Below, piece by piece: positions 25,966 through 34,545 of a stretch of DNA of 53,068 nt. Where the stretch lies: positions 1-53,068 of the forward strand of contig DUSN01000048.1 in NCBI GenBank assembly GCA_012842605.1, read 5' to 3'. A program made the position numbers and the translations under genes. Numbering within the stretch: position 1 is the first letter of the stretch; every line of letters begins with the position of its first letter. This DNA comes from Clostridiales bacterium. GTDB taxonomy: Bacteria; Bacillota; Clostridia; Caldicoprobacterales; DTU083. Below the pieces are notes generated by a model, which had not been told where the DNA came from, ran no database searches, and saw only the letters and a list, made by a program, of their open reading frames with translations.

Positions 25966-26250
25966 ATGCTTGGAATATTCAAAAAGAAACAAACCGGCAG
26001 TAAGCAGGCTCCTGAAGCGCAGGAAGCAAATATTGACCAATCAAGCTATCAAATAGTAGAAGTTACAGAATCAGGCAGTGATAATGCACAGGATCAGGAT
26101 GAGCTTATTGCGGTTATAACTGCAGCTATTGCAGCTTCATTAAATCGATCCACCCATTCGGTTGTGGTGCGATCCATTAGACAGGTACCAACTACATCCC
26201 CTGCCTGGAACCGGGCAGCAAGGTTTGATTTAACAGCTTCCAGGCTTTAA
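25966..26250 (+). CDS. OadG-like protein lacking its membrane helix
   Basis: Small protein (94 aa) whose second half matches the cytoplasmic end of sodium-pump decarboxylase gamma subunits: DELIAVITAAIAASL, VVVRSIRQV and SPAWNRAAR. Full OadG/MmdD proteins begin with a membrane helix; here the start is basic and soluble (MLGIFKKKQTGSKQ). The gamma tail normally helps assemble the complex and, in some species, binds zinc. Ribosome site GAGGTG lies upstream. A role as assembly linker of a soluble carboxyltransferase complex is inferred from family and position. Confidence 0.7.
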   Translation: MLGIFKKKQTGSKQAPEAQEANIDQSSYQIVEVTESGSDNAQDQDELIAVITAAIAASLNRSTHSVVVRSIRQVPTTSPAWNRAARFDLTASRL

Positions 26251-26284
26251 TAATACAACATTATAATATAGGAGGAAAAGCATA

Positions 26285-26695
26285 ATGCGAAAATTTATTA
26301 TAAACGTCAACGGAAAATCTTATGAAGTAGAAGTAGAAGAGGTTCGCGATGGAGCGGCTTTTGCACCGGCAGTTACGGCAGCACCGGCTGCACAGGCAGC
26401 ACCGGCACCTGCTGCTCCGGCTGCCCAGCCTGCTGCGCCTGCACAGCAGAAACCTGAACCCCAGCCATCCGGAGCAACCGGTTCCGTGAAGGTAACTGCT
26501 CCCATGCCGGGTAATATCCTTGATATCAGAGTTAAAGCAGGCGATACTGTTGAAAAAGGCCAGGTAGTTTTAATCCTGGAAGCAATGAAAATGGAAAATG
26601 AAATTATGGCTCCGCAGGCAGGCAAAATTGCCTCAATAAACACAAGCAAAGGGTCAGTTGTGAATTCCGGAGACCTGCTGTTCACAATGGACTAA
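26285..26695 (+). CDS. Biotin carboxyl carrier protein (1.3S-like)
   Basis: Biotinyl domain protein (136 aa). The C-terminal domain (about 66-136) has VTAPMPGNILDI and the biotinylation motif EAMKMENE with Lys102 as the modified residue. An Ala/Pro-rich flexible linker (about 25-60) joins it to an N-terminal stretch MRKFIINVNGKSYEVEVEE, the layout of transcarboxylase 1.3S and MmdC/PycB-type carriers. It would swing carboxybiotin between the 12S-like and 5S-like enzymes encoded on either side. Ribosome site AGGAGG. Confidence 0.94.
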   Translation: MRKFIINVNGKSYEVEVEEVRDGAAFAPAVTAAPAAQAAPAPAAPAAQPAAPAQQKPEPQPSGATGSVKVTAPMPGNILDIRVKAGDTVEKGQVVLILEAMKMENEIMAPQAGKIASINTSKGSVVNSGDLLFTMD

Positions 26696-26731
26696 TCAGC
26701 ATGTGTTACAGTTATAATAGGAGGATTTGAT

Positions 26732-28129
26732 ATGGCAAGAGTTAAAATTACCGAGACAGCTTTCAGGGATGCTCATCAGTCCTTAATTGCTACAAGAATG
26801 ACTACTGATGAAATCCTGCCGGTAGCAGAGCTGATGGATCAAGCCGGCTACTATTCTCTTGAGGTCTGGGGAGGAGCAACCTTTGATGCCTGTCTTCGAT
26901 TCCTGAATGAAGACCCCTGGGAACGCTTAAGAAAAATCCGCAAGGCTGTTAAAAATACCAAACTGCAGATGCTGCTTCGGGGACAGAATTTGCTTGGATA
27001 TAAGCACTATCCTGATGATGTTTTAGTTGAATTTGTCAAACGTGCTGTTGGAAACGGTATTGATATTATCCGAATTTTTGACGCATTAAACGATATTCGC
27101 AATCTCGAGACAGCCATGGCTGCTACAGTAAAAGAAGGAGCTCATGCTCAGGCTGCTTTGTCGTATACAACCAGCCCCATCCATAATACACAGCATTATA
27201 TTGACACAGCAAGGGCACTGGAATCAATGGGAGCAAGTTCACTTTGCATCAAAGACATGGCAGGTTTGCTTAAACCCTATGCTGCCTATGAGCTGGTCAG
27301 TGAATTAAAGAAAGCAGTTAAAATACCCATAGATGTTCATTCTCATTATACAAGCGGGCTGGCTTCCATGACTTATCTTAAAGCCATAGAAGCAGGTGCC
27401 GATATTGTTGACTGTGCAATATCTCCAATGGCTCTGGGTACATCCCAGCCCCCGACAGAGCCCCTTGCTGCTACATTAGAGGGCACGCCTTATGAAACCG
27501 GGTTGAATATGGATGTATTAAATCAAATAGCAAACTATTTCAGGCCGCTCCGAGAAAAATACATGCAGTCCGGCTTACTTGATCCAAAAGTGCTGTCGGT
27601 TGATGTTAATGCTTTGATTTATCAAGTTCCCGGCGGCATGCTTTCCAACCTGGTGTCCCAGCTTAAGCAGCAGGGCAAAGAGGATAAGCTGGATGAAGTG
27701 CTCAAAGAAGTACCGAGGGTAAGAGAAGATCTTGGATATCCTCCGTTGGTAACTCCAACCAGCCAGATTGTAGGTACTCAGGCTGTGCTTAATGTTATAA
27801 CCGGAGAAAGATATAAGATGGTAACTAAGGAAACCAAGGCTTATGTTCGCGGTGAATATGGCAAACCACCGGTTGAAATCAAAGAAGAAATCCGGCGAAA
27901 ACTGATCGGCGACGAAGAACCAATAACTTGTCGTCCGGCAGATTTGTTGGAGCCTGCCCTGGATGAGTATAGAAATGCTATAAAGGGATACATGGAGCAG
28001 GAAGAAGACGTTCTGTCATATGCTCTGTTCCCGCAGGTGGCTGAGAATTTCTTTAAATTCCGCCAGGCTGAAAAATACAAAATTGACAGTACACTATTAG
28101 ACCAGAAATACCAGGTTCATCCGGTATGA
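26732..28129 (+). CDS. Pyruvate/oxaloacetate carboxyltransferase (5S/OadA-like)
   Basis: Carboxyltransferase subunit (465 aa) exchanging CO2 between biotin and pyruvate/oxaloacetate. HMGL-like TIM barrel at the N-terminus with FRDAHQSLIATRM (metal/substrate Asp), GGATFDACLRF, LLRGQNLLGY and CIKDMAGLLKP, where the lysine is the carboxylated metal ligand candidate; metal histidines in DVHSHYTSG. A conserved carboxylase domain follows (about 300-460). No fused biotinyl domain: the carrier is the separate gene upstream, as in transcarboxylase 5S. Strong ribosome site (AGGAGG); a terminator closes the operon. Confidence 0.93.
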   Translation: MARVKITETAFRDAHQSLIATRMTTDEILPVAELMDQAGYYSLEVWGGATFDACLRFLNEDPWERLRKIRKAVKNTKLQMLLRGQNLLGYKHYPDDVLVEFVKRAVGNGIDIIRIFDALNDIRNLETAMAATVKEGAHAQAALSYTTSPIHNTQHYIDTARALESMGASSLCIKDMAGLLKPYAAYELVSELKKAVKIPIDVHSHYTSGLASMTYLKAIEAGADIVDCAISPMALGTSQPPTEPLAATLEGTPYETGLNMDVLNQIANYFRPLREKYMQSGLLDPKVLSVDVNALIYQVPGGMLSNLVSQLKQQGKEDKLDEVLKEVPRVREDLGYPPLVTPTSQIVGTQAVLNVITGERYKMVTKETKAYVRGEYGKPPVEIKEEIRRKLIGDEEPITCRPADLLEPALDEYRNAIKGYMEQEEDVLSYALFPQVAENFFKFRQAEKYKIDSTLLDQKYQVHPV

Positions 28130-28180
28130 ATTGATTAGCTTCAGAGAAAAAAGATTATATATAAATAAGAAATTATTAAT

Positions 28181-28210
28181 AAAAGGGCCTACAAAAAACA
28201 GGCCCTTTTT
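28181..28210 (+). terminator. Terminator of the carboxyltransferase operon
   Basis: Ten-bp stem AAAAGGGCCT (28181-28190) / AGGCCCTTTT (28200-28209), loop ACAAAAAAC. Further downstream (28213-28300) the gap holds short AGTG/GATAA-like repeats but no clear feature. Confidence 0.88.
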
Positions 28211-28317
28211 CATACCACTAATTCATAGTAATAACAGTAGTGATAATAAGTGATAAAAACAGTGGTAATGACAGTGTGTATGGAAGCTGTATAAATGCTT
28301 GAAAGGTGGACTTTTGT

Positions 28318-29268
28318 ATGGAAAACTATTACATCATTGACAGCCATTGTGATACTTTAGGCAAAATAGCTGATATTGGGATAAACGTACTGCAGGATGG
28401 ACAAAGTCATGTAAGTATTGAAGGACTTAAGGCAGGCAGGGTAGGCTTGCAATTCTTTGCTGCCTGGGTAGGACCAAAAAAATACAGCCCTTGTCTTCAA
28501 AAAGGTTTGAAATTGATTGATGCCTATTACACCATGCTGAATTCCTATCCCGATTTATTTTTGCCTGTACTAAATGCTGCTGATATTGATCGGGCAAGAA
28601 AACAAAATAAAATAGGAGCCTTACTGTCAGTAGAAGGCGGAGACATACTGGAAGGTGAAATTGCCAACCTGCGTATTTTGTATCACCTGGGCGTAAGATC
28701 CATGACATTGACATGGAACTACAGGAACGAGCTTGCAGACGGTGTGCTGGAAAATAAATCCAACGGCGGTCTTTCATCATTTGGCCATGAAGTATTAAAA
28801 GAAATGAATCGATTGGGCATGCTTGTAGATGTTTCCCATATTTCGGAGAAAGGTTTCTACGATGTAATCGAGGCATCTGTAAAACCAATAGCAGCTACCC
28901 ATTCAAATGCATGGTCAGTACACCCGCATCCAAGAAATCTGAAGGATGAGCAGATTAAGCTGCTGGCAATACAAAACGGAGTCATTGGCATGAATTTCTA
29001 TCCGCCTTTTCTTGCCGGACAAGAAGCCAACTTAAGTCATATAATCAAACACATTGACTATATCGCGGGATTGGCAGGCATAGAAGTAATCGGTTTTGGA
29101 TCGGATTTTGACGGAATTGAGAAAACCCCTGAAGATATAAGAGGACCTGAAGATTTTTATTCAATTATAAATGAATTGCTTAAGCTGAATTATAAAGAAG
29201 AGGATATAAGAAAAATTGCTTACGGCAACTATGAAAGGCTTTTGAACTGTGTATTGGGAGGATGCTGA
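28318..29268 (+). CDS. M19 family (renal-dipeptidase-type) dipeptidase
   Basis: Zinc dipeptidase of family M19 (316 aa), cleaving dipeptides including D-amino-acid forms. Metal-ligand motifs: DSHCD (His10, Asp12), the bridging Glu in LLSVEGGD, His in VDVSHISE and in ATHSNA, then GFGSDFDG near the end. No signal peptide, so it is a cytoplasmic enzyme here despite the family name membrane dipeptidase. ATG 28318 is preferred to GTG 28306, which lies inside the AAAGGTGG ribosome site. The PHP gene follows with a 2-base gap, so the two form a pair. Confidence 0.92.
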   Translation: MENYYIIDSHCDTLGKIADIGINVLQDGQSHVSIEGLKAGRVGLQFFAAWVGPKKYSPCLQKGLKLIDAYYTMLNSYPDLFLPVLNAADIDRARKQNKIGALLSVEGGDILEGEIANLRILYHLGVRSMTLTWNYRNELADGVLENKSNGGLSSFGHEVLKEMNRLGMLVDVSHISEKGFYDVIEASVKPIAATHSNAWSVHPHPRNLKDEQIKLLAIQNGVIGMNFYPPFLAGQEANLSHIIKHIDYIAGLAGIEVIGFGSDFDGIEKTPEDIRGPEDFYSIINELLKLNYKEEDIRKIAYGNYERLLNCVLGGC

Positions 29269-29270
29269 AA

Positions 29271-30116
29271 ATGAATACAGTAATAGGGCAGGGAAAGGCG
29301 GATCTGCACAATCATACCACCGCTTCTGACGGGCTGCTGTCACCGGCGCAATTGGTTAGATTTGCAGCCATTAAGGGACTTAAAGCAATCGCCATAACAG
29401 ATCATGATACAACAGAAGGCATTGATGAAGGTCTCAGGGCAGGGCAGTTTTACAAAATAAAAGTAATACCTGGTATCGAACTGAATACTCAGCTGGATTC
29501 GGTAGAAATCCATCTGCTGGGATATTTTATAAACTGGAATTCCGAATATCTGCAGAAAATTCTGTTTAAGATGAGAGATATCAGGAAAAACAGGGCAAAA
29601 AAGATGGTGGAAAAGCTGGTGAATCTGTATGGATTTGATATTTCATATGAAGAGGTCTTGAAAGAAGCAAAAGAAGGTGCAGTTGCCAGGCCGCATATTG
29701 CCCGTGTTTTAATTTCAAAGGGAATAGTAAAGGACATGTCTGAAGCATTTGAAAAATACATTGGTACTGACTGTCCTGCTTATGTCGGACGTTATCATTT
29801 AACACCAAAGGAAGGCATAGAATTGATAGAAATATGCGGAGGAGTTCCCGTACTGGCTCATCCCGGTCTGATAACGGTTCCTGGAATTGCAGAAATGATG
29901 CTTGATCAGGGGATTAAGGGAATAGAAGCATATCATAGTAAACATACGCAGGAACAGGCAGAGTATTATTCAGAATTAGCTAAGAAAAGCGGCTTGTTGA
30001 TAACCGGCGGAACTGACTGCCATGGCGAGCTTTTTGATGGAATGCCCATTATTGGGGATGTTTCAGTAGGTATGGATGCAGTAGAGGAGTTGAAACATTT
30101 AAGCCGGCAGAAATAG
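29271..30116 (+). CDS. PHP-domain phosphoesterase
   Basis: PHP-family metal-dependent phosphoesterase (281 aa). Motifs in order: ADLHNHTTASDGLLSP, AITDHDTTEG, PGIELNTQ, ARPHIARVLI, VLAHPG and GGTDCHGE, giving the trinuclear metal site. The length and the inserted helical domain (about 95-190) match the YciV/RNase AM-type 5'-3' exonuclease or nucleoside 3',5'-bisphosphate phosphatase branch, not HisK or DNA polymerase PHP. ATG 29271 chosen: GGGAGG (29256-29261) lies 9 bases upstream, and ATG 29262 is too close to it. Confidence 0.88.
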   Translation: MNTVIGQGKADLHNHTTASDGLLSPAQLVRFAAIKGLKAIAITDHDTTEGIDEGLRAGQFYKIKVIPGIELNTQLDSVEIHLLGYFINWNSEYLQKILFKMRDIRKNRAKKMVEKLVNLYGFDISYEEVLKEAKEGAVARPHIARVLISKGIVKDMSEAFEKYIGTDCPAYVGRYHLTPKEGIELIEICGGVPVLAHPGLITVPGIAEMMLDQGIKGIEAYHSKHTQEQAEYYSELAKKSGLLITGGTDCHGELFDGMPIIGDVSVGMDAVEELKHLSRQK

Positions 30117-30162
30117 TATATTTAATTATGAATAATTGCATGTTCAAAATTTCATTTTTTAA

Positions 30163-30191
30163 TAGACAGATTGACAAAATCGTGTTATAAT
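30163..30191 (+). promoter_or_regulatory. Promoter of the aspartate aminotransferase gene
   Basis: TAGACA (30163-30168), exactly 17 bases, TATAAT (30186-30191) with a TGT extension (30183-30185). Close to the sigma-A optimum. Lies 53 bases before the ATG. Confidence 0.8.
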
Positions 30192-30244
30192 ACTTTAGAC
30201 ATGATGGATGTAATTTTAGATCTTTCATTGCAGGAGGTATTTTC

Positions 30245-31438
30245 ATGATTCTGTCAACCAAAAACCAGGGTATTTCCGAGTCTCTGACCCTTTCCATAGA
30301 TGCCAAAGCAAAAAAGATGCTGTCAGAAGGACATGATGTAATAGGCTTTGGAGCAGGAGAACCTGATTTTCCAACTCCGGATTTTATAATACAGGCTGCC
30401 AAGGATGCTTTGGATCAAGGCCTTACCAAGTATACACCATCATCAGGCACTTTGAAACTAAGACAGGCTATATGCAGAAAATTAGAAAGAGACAACAATA
30501 TAGTTTATACTCCGGATGAGATAATAGTATCCAACGGAGCCAAGCATTCACTTTTCAATATATTTCAGGCTCTTCTCAATCCTGGGGATGAGGTAATAAT
30601 TCCTCAGCCTTATTGGCTCAGCTACCCGGAAATGGTAAAAATGGCCGACGGTGTCTCGGTATTTGTCAATACCAGGGAAGACAACTATTTTAAAATAACA
30701 GCGGAATCGCTGAAAAAAGCAATTACTCCCAGGACAAAGGCATTGGTTCTTAATAATCCAAGCAATCCCAATGGAAGCGTTTATACCAGGGAGGAACTTG
30801 AAGAAATAGCACAGGCAGCTGTAGATTATGGCTTCTTCATTATATCTGATGAGATTTATGAAGAACTGGTGTATGATGGAATGCAGCATATCAGCATTGC
30901 TTCCCTTGATGAAAGAGTAAAAAACATAACTTTGACTGTAAACGGCATGTCAAAAGCATATTCTATGACAGGATGGAGAATTGGGTATACAGCAGGGCCC
31001 AAAGAAATAATAAAAGTAATGGGCAATATTCAGTCACATTCCACCTCCAATCCTAATTCCATAGCTCAATATGCCAGCGCAGTTGCTTTGGAAGCACCTA
31101 AGGATTGTATCAGCGGCATGGTTCGTGAGTTTGACAAAAGGCGAAAATATATGGCTGACAGGATAAACTCCATTCCATTATTGTCATGCAGGCTTCCAAA
31201 AGGGGCATTCTATATTATGATGAATATCAGTCAGACTTTTGGAAAAAGATATGGAGATAAGCAATTAGACGGATCACTGTCCTTTGCTGATGCACTATTG
31301 GACTCCCAAAAGGTAACTGTAGTTCCGGGAATAGCTTTCGGAGCTGATAATTATGTAAGGCTGTCTTATGCGGTTTCCATGGAGACAATACAAAAAGGAC
31401 TGGATCGAATTGAAAATTTCATAAAGGAACTGATCTGA
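30245..31438 (+). CDS. Pyridoxal-phosphate aspartate aminotransferase
   Basis: Class I aminotransferase (397 aa) of the I-gamma aspartate aminotransferase type. Seen: GEPDFPTPD near residue 37, YTPSSGTLKLRQAI, NPSNPNGSVYTREEL, SDEIYEELVYDG, and the PLP-lysine region NGMSKAYSMTGWRIGY. The C-terminal arginine segment NYVRLSYAVS binds the alpha-carboxylate. Likely substrate pair aspartate/2-oxoglutarate in the cytoplasm, but prephenate or other acids cannot be excluded. Strong promoter and AGGAGG ribosome site; own terminator, so probably single-gene. Confidence 0.92.
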   Translation: MILSTKNQGISESLTLSIDAKAKKMLSEGHDVIGFGAGEPDFPTPDFIIQAAKDALDQGLTKYTPSSGTLKLRQAICRKLERDNNIVYTPDEIIVSNGAKHSLFNIFQALLNPGDEVIIPQPYWLSYPEMVKMADGVSVFVNTREDNYFKITAESLKKAITPRTKALVLNNPSNPNGSVYTREELEEIAQAAVDYGFFIISDEIYEELVYDGMQHISIASLDERVKNITLTVNGMSKAYSMTGWRIGYTAGPKEIIKVMGNIQSHSTSNPNSIAQYASAVALEAPKDCISGMVREFDKRRKYMADRINSIPLLSCRLPKGAFYIMMNISQTFGKRYGDKQLDGSLSFADALLDSQKVTVVPGIAFGADNYVRLSYAVSMETIQKGLDRIENFIKELI

Positions 31439-31448
31439 TGTATTTATG

Positions 31449-31484
31449 AACTGGTCTGATTGATTTTCAGACCGGTTTTATTTA
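31449..31484 (+). terminator. Terminator after the aminotransferase gene
   Basis: Stem AACTGGTCTGA (31449-31459) pairs with TCAGACCGGTT (31467-31477) with one G-T pair, followed by TTATTTAT. Confidence 0.8.
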
Positions 31485-31536
31485 TAATGGAATATATTTT
31501 TAAATGCAAATTTTCAACGCAAGAAGGAGCATTGTA

Positions 31537-32964
31537 ATGGAGTTATATGAGAACCCTTTAATTACCAGGTATGCCTCCAGGGAAATGGCGGAAAACTTTT
31601 CAGATAAAAAGAAATTTATTACATGGAGAAGACTTTGGATTATTCTGGCAGAAGCAGAAAAAGAATTAGGCCTTCCTATAACCGATGCGCAGATTAATGA
31701 GCTGAAGGCTTATGAATCCAATCTTAATCTTGAAGTGGCAGCCCAGCGGGAAAGAGAAGTACGGCACGATGTAATGGCTCATGTATACGCCTATGGACAG
31801 CAATGTCCATCCGCAAAGCCTATTATTCATTTAGGCGCAACCAGTTGTTATGTAGGGGATAATACCGATATAATTCTTATGGTTGACGGGCTTAAGATAA
31901 TCAGGCGCAAATTGCTTTCCTGCATGAGTCATCTATCCTCCTTTGCCAGGAAATACAGTGATTTGCCTGTGTTGGGATTTACCCATCTCCAGCCTGCCCA
32001 GTTGACTACTGTTGGTAAGAGAGCCTGCCTATGGCTGCAGGACCTTATGATGGATTATGAAGAACTGGAGTTTGTGCTAAATACCATCCGATTGCGCGGT
32101 GTCAAGGGGACTACCGGAACACAGGCAAGTTTCCTTACGCTTTTTGAAGGCGATCATGATAAGGTAAAAGCATTGGATAAAAAAGTCGTTGAAAAGCTTG
32201 GTTTCAAAGAAGCCTTTCCGGTAACCGGGCAAACTTATCCAAGAAAGCTGGATACACGAGTATTAAATGTATTAAGCTCTATTGCCCAAAGTGCCGGAAA
32301 GTTCAGCAATGACCTCAGGCTTTTGCAGCACATGAAGGAAATTGAAGAGCCATTTGAAAAGCATCAAATTGGTTCATCAGCAATGGCATATAAAAGAAAT
32401 CCCATGCGATCAGAAAGAATAACTTCCTTAGCCAGGTTTGTTATAGCAGACGCTTTGAATCCTGCTCTGACTGCATCTACGCAATGGTTTGAGCGCACCC
32501 TGGATGATTCTGCCAATAAGCGGCTATCCATTCCACAAGCATTTTTAGCTGTAGACGGCATTTTAAATCTGTACATCAATATAGCGAGCGGTTTGGTTGT
32601 TTACCCCAATGTTATTAATAAACACATAATGGAAGAGCTGCCCTTTATGGCAACAGAATATATCCTTATGGAAGCAGTGAAAAGAGGCGGCGATCGCCAG
32701 GAACTGCATGAAAGGATTCGTACTTATTCTATGGAAGCTGCCTTGCAGGTAAAAGAAAAAGGAGAATCCAACAATTTGATTTCAAAAATAGCTTCCGATC
32801 CTGCTTTTGGATTTTCAAAAGAAGAGCTGGACAGAATCATGGATCCAAAGAATTTCATAGGAAGGGCACCTGAACAGGTTATAGAATTTTTAGATGATCA
32901 TGTTGAGCCTATTCTGCAGGCCAACAAGGATTTTCTGGGTGAAGCTGAAGAAATTAGAGTATAG
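31537..32964 (+). CDS. purB: Adenylosuccinate lyase
   Basis: Fumarase/aspartase-superfamily lyase (475 aa) acting twice in purine synthesis (SAICAR and adenylosuccinate cleavage). Seen: [43 protein letters not shown] with the catalytic His, and the family signature [15 protein letters not shown] with the mobile-loop serines. Length matches the longer, eukaryote-like PurB subgroup found in many Clostridia. ATG 31537 is set by GAAGGAG at 31523-31529; the ORF extends upstream to 31504 without a ribosome site. No other pur genes are adjacent. Confidence 0.95.
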   Translation: MELYENPLITRYASREMAENFSDKKKFITWRRLWIILAEAEKELGLPITDAQINELKAYESNLNLEVAAQREREVRHDVMAHVYAYGQQCPSAKPIIHLGATSCYVGDNTDIILMVDGLKIIRRKLLSCMSHLSSFARKYSDLPVLGFTHLQPAQLTTVGKRACLWLQDLMMDYEELEFVLNTIRLRGVKGTTGTQASFLTLFEGDHDKVKALDKKVVEKLGFKEAFPVTGQTYPRKLDTRVLNVLSSIAQSAGKFSNDLRLLQHMKEIEEPFEKHQIGSSAMAYKRNPMRSERITSLARFVIADALNPALTASTQWFERTLDDSANKRLSIPQAFLAVDGILNLYINIASGLVVYPNVINKHIMEELPFMATEYILMEAVKRGGDRQELHERIRTYSMEAALQVKEKGESNNLISKIASDPAFGFSKEELDRIMDPKNFIGRAPEQVIEFLDDHVEPILQANKDFLGEAEEIRV

Positions 32965-32993
32965 GAGTATAAATTTTAGTCTAGTTGACAATA

Positions 32994-33023
32994 AAAAAGA
33001 GTGGATTTACATCCACTCTTTTT
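32994..33023. terminator. Shared bidirectional terminator of purB and tRNA-Trp
   Basis: Thirteen-bp perfect inverted repeat AAAAAGAGTGGAT (32994-33006), loop TTAC, ATCCACTCTTTTT (33011-33023). The T-run serves purB on the plus strand, the A-run serves the tRNA on the minus strand; its end touches the tRNA CCA. Confidence 0.9.
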
Positions 33024-33098
33024 GGCAGGGGAGACGCGACTCGAACACGCAACCAATGGTTTTGGAGACCACTACTCTACCAATTGAGCTACTCCCCT
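33023..33098 (-). tRNA. tRNA-Trp (anticodon CCA)
   Basis: Complete cloverleaf on the minus strand: acceptor AGGGGAG / CTCCCCT with discriminator G and encoded CCA; D-arm GCTCAATTGGTAGAG; anticodon stem GTGGT / ACCAT with loop CTCCAAA, anticodon CCA for tryptophan; T-arm with loop TTCGAGT. Isolated single tRNA gene between purB and proC with its own promoter and terminator. Confidence 0.96.
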
Positions 33099-33132
33099 AC
33101 AAGAATTATCGCCACCAGCAGCGACATTAGAT

Positions 33133-33161
33133 ATTATAAAATAACGCAAGAAATAAGTCAA
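33133..33161 (-). promoter_or_regulatory. tRNA-Trp promoter
   Basis: On the minus strand TTGACT (33161-33156), 17 bases, TATAAT (33138-33133). The -10 lies 34 bases upstream of the mature tRNA 5' end. Confidence 0.82.
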
Positions 33162-33193
33162 TGATATTTTGAAAAGAATTTTACGGAGACAAA

Positions 33194-33223
33194 TTGAAAT
33201 AATCAGCAGTGTTATGATATAGT
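33194..33223 (+). promoter_or_regulatory. Possible promoter of proC-rnhA
   Basis: TTGAAA (33194-33199), 18 bases, TATAGT (33218-33223), 36 bases before the proC ATG. One mismatch in each box. Confidence 0.5.
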
Positions 33224-33259
33224 AACTTTATCCAAAAACTAATTTACAGGAGTATACAA

Positions 33260-34090
33260 ATGATAGAATTAGCATCTAATATAGGCTTTATTGGGGCAGG
33301 GAATATGGGCTCTGCCATGATAAGAGGTATCATACAAGGAAGAGTAGCAAAACCAAGGTCTGTTTGGGTATACGACCAATGCAGCAGCAAGATTGAGCAA
33401 TTGCATACTGAGCTGGGAATTACCATTGCAAATAATGCTGAAGAAGTAGTACAAAACTGCAGCATAATAATACCAGCTGTAAAGCCTTCTGTTATAGCCT
33501 CTGTAATGTCTGAAATAAGCAATGCTCTTACCCGGGAACACTTGATTCTATCTATTGCTGCAGGCATTACTATAAACCAGCTTAAGGAAATGACGGGCAA
33601 CAAGTGCTTTGTCATTCGCACTATGCCTAATACGCCGGCTTTGGTAGGTGAGGGAATGACAGCAGTGTGCAAAGATCCGTCTGTACCGGAAGAATATATG
33701 AATGCAGCCTGCACTATACTTAAGTCCTTCGGAACCATTGAATTTGTATCTGAAAATCAAATTCATGCAGCTACAGCCATAAGCGGAAGCAGCCCGGCCT
33801 ATGCATTTCTCTTTCTTGAAGCATTGGCGGACGGCGGCGTTATGATGGGTCTGTCACGTGAGCAGAGCTATAAAATGGCTGCACAAGCTCTTCTGGGTTC
33901 AGCGAAAATGGTTCTAAAAACAGGAAAACATCCAGGCGAGCTGAAGGATATGGTATGTTCGCCGGCAGGCACAACAATAGATGCTGTAGCATCACTTGAA
34001 AAAGATGGATTCAGGGGCATCGTAATGAAAGCCGTTCAAATATGCGCCCAGAAGAGCATTGAAATGGGAAATGGTGAAAAAGCCCGATGA
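33260..34090 (+). CDS. proC: Pyrroline-5-carboxylate reductase
   Basis: NAD(P)H-dependent enzyme making proline from pyrroline-5-carboxylate (276 aa). N-terminal Rossmann motif GFIGAGNMGSAMIRGI; conserved CFVIRTMPNTPALVGEGMTAV; C-terminal dimerisation domain with ATAISGSSPAYAFLFLEALADGGV and the P5C signature HPGELKDMVCSPAGTTIDAV. Ribosome site CAGGAG 9 bases before ATG. The stop overlaps rnhA by 4 bases (ATGA), so the two are translationally coupled although functionally unrelated. Confidence 0.96.
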   Translation: MIELASNIGFIGAGNMGSAMIRGIIQGRVAKPRSVWVYDQCSSKIEQLHTELGITIANNAEEVVQNCSIIIPAVKPSVIASVMSEISNALTREHLILSIAAGITINQLKEMTGNKCFVIRTMPNTPALVGEGMTAVCKDPSVPEEYMNAACTILKSFGTIEFVSENQIHAATAISGSSPAYAFLFLEALADGGVMMGLSREQSYKMAAQALLGSAKMVLKTGKHPGELKDMVCSPAGTTIDAVASLEKDGFRGIVMKAVQICAQKSIEMGNGEKAR

Positions 34091-34545
34091 AAAAAGTAGA
34101 GATTTATACAGACGGAGCCTGCAGCGGCAATCCAGGACCAGGCGGCTGGGGAGCCATTCTTATTTATAAAGGAACTGAAAAAGAGCTTTCCGGTTATGAG
34201 CCGGAGACCACCAACAACCGCATGGAATTAACCGGACCCATAAAGGCCCTGGAAGCCTTAAATCAGCCCTGCGAGGTAATAATTTATACTGACAGTGCTT
34301 ATCTGTACAATGCATTTACACAAGGCTGGATTGAAAACTGGCAGTCTAACGGCTGGAAGAACAGCCAAAAAAAACCGGTCGAAAATCAGGATTTATGGCA
34401 GCGATTGCTGGAACTAATGAGTATACACCAGGTTAGATGGCAAAAAGTAAAAGGCCACAGCGATAATGAGAAAAATAACAGATGCGATGAGCTTGCCAGG
34501 AAAGCAATCGAAACAGTCAGGAGTCAGAGTTGTCCAACGCCCTGA
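34087..34545 (+). CDS. rnhA: Ribonuclease HI
   Basis: RNase H1 (152 aa), removing RNA from RNA-DNA hybrids. Catalytic acids are in IYTDGACSGNPGPGGWG (Asp), NNRMELTGPIKAL (Glu), IYTDSAYLYNAF (Asp) and KGHSDNEKNNRCDELA (His and last Asp). All four carboxylates are present; length is like E. coli RnhA (155 aa). Starts within the proC stop. Its 3' end overlaps the convergent LacI gene by 29 bases and no terminator lies between. Confidence 0.95.
   Translation: MKKVEIYTDGACSGNPGPGGWGAILIYKGTEKELSGYEPETTNNRMELTGPIKALEALNQPCEVIIYTDSAYLYNAFTQGWIENWQSNGWKNSQKKPVENQDLWQRLLELMSIHQVRWQKVKGHSDNEKNNRCDELARKAIETVRSQSCPTP

Noticed and set aside
28213..28300. Possible repeat array after the carboxyltransferase terminator
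   Set aside because: Only short irregular AGTG/GATAA similarities; no constant unit or spacing, so not a CRISPR or iteron array.
30171..30176. Perfect TTGACA before the aminotransferase gene
   Set aside because: It is only 9 bases from TATAAT; TAGACA at 30163 has the right 17-base spacing instead.
32894..33130. 78-codon frame across the purB end and tRNA-Trp
   Set aside because: It reads through the terminator and antisense tRNA; the NTQPMVLETTTLPIELLPY-type translation is a known artefact of tRNA genes.
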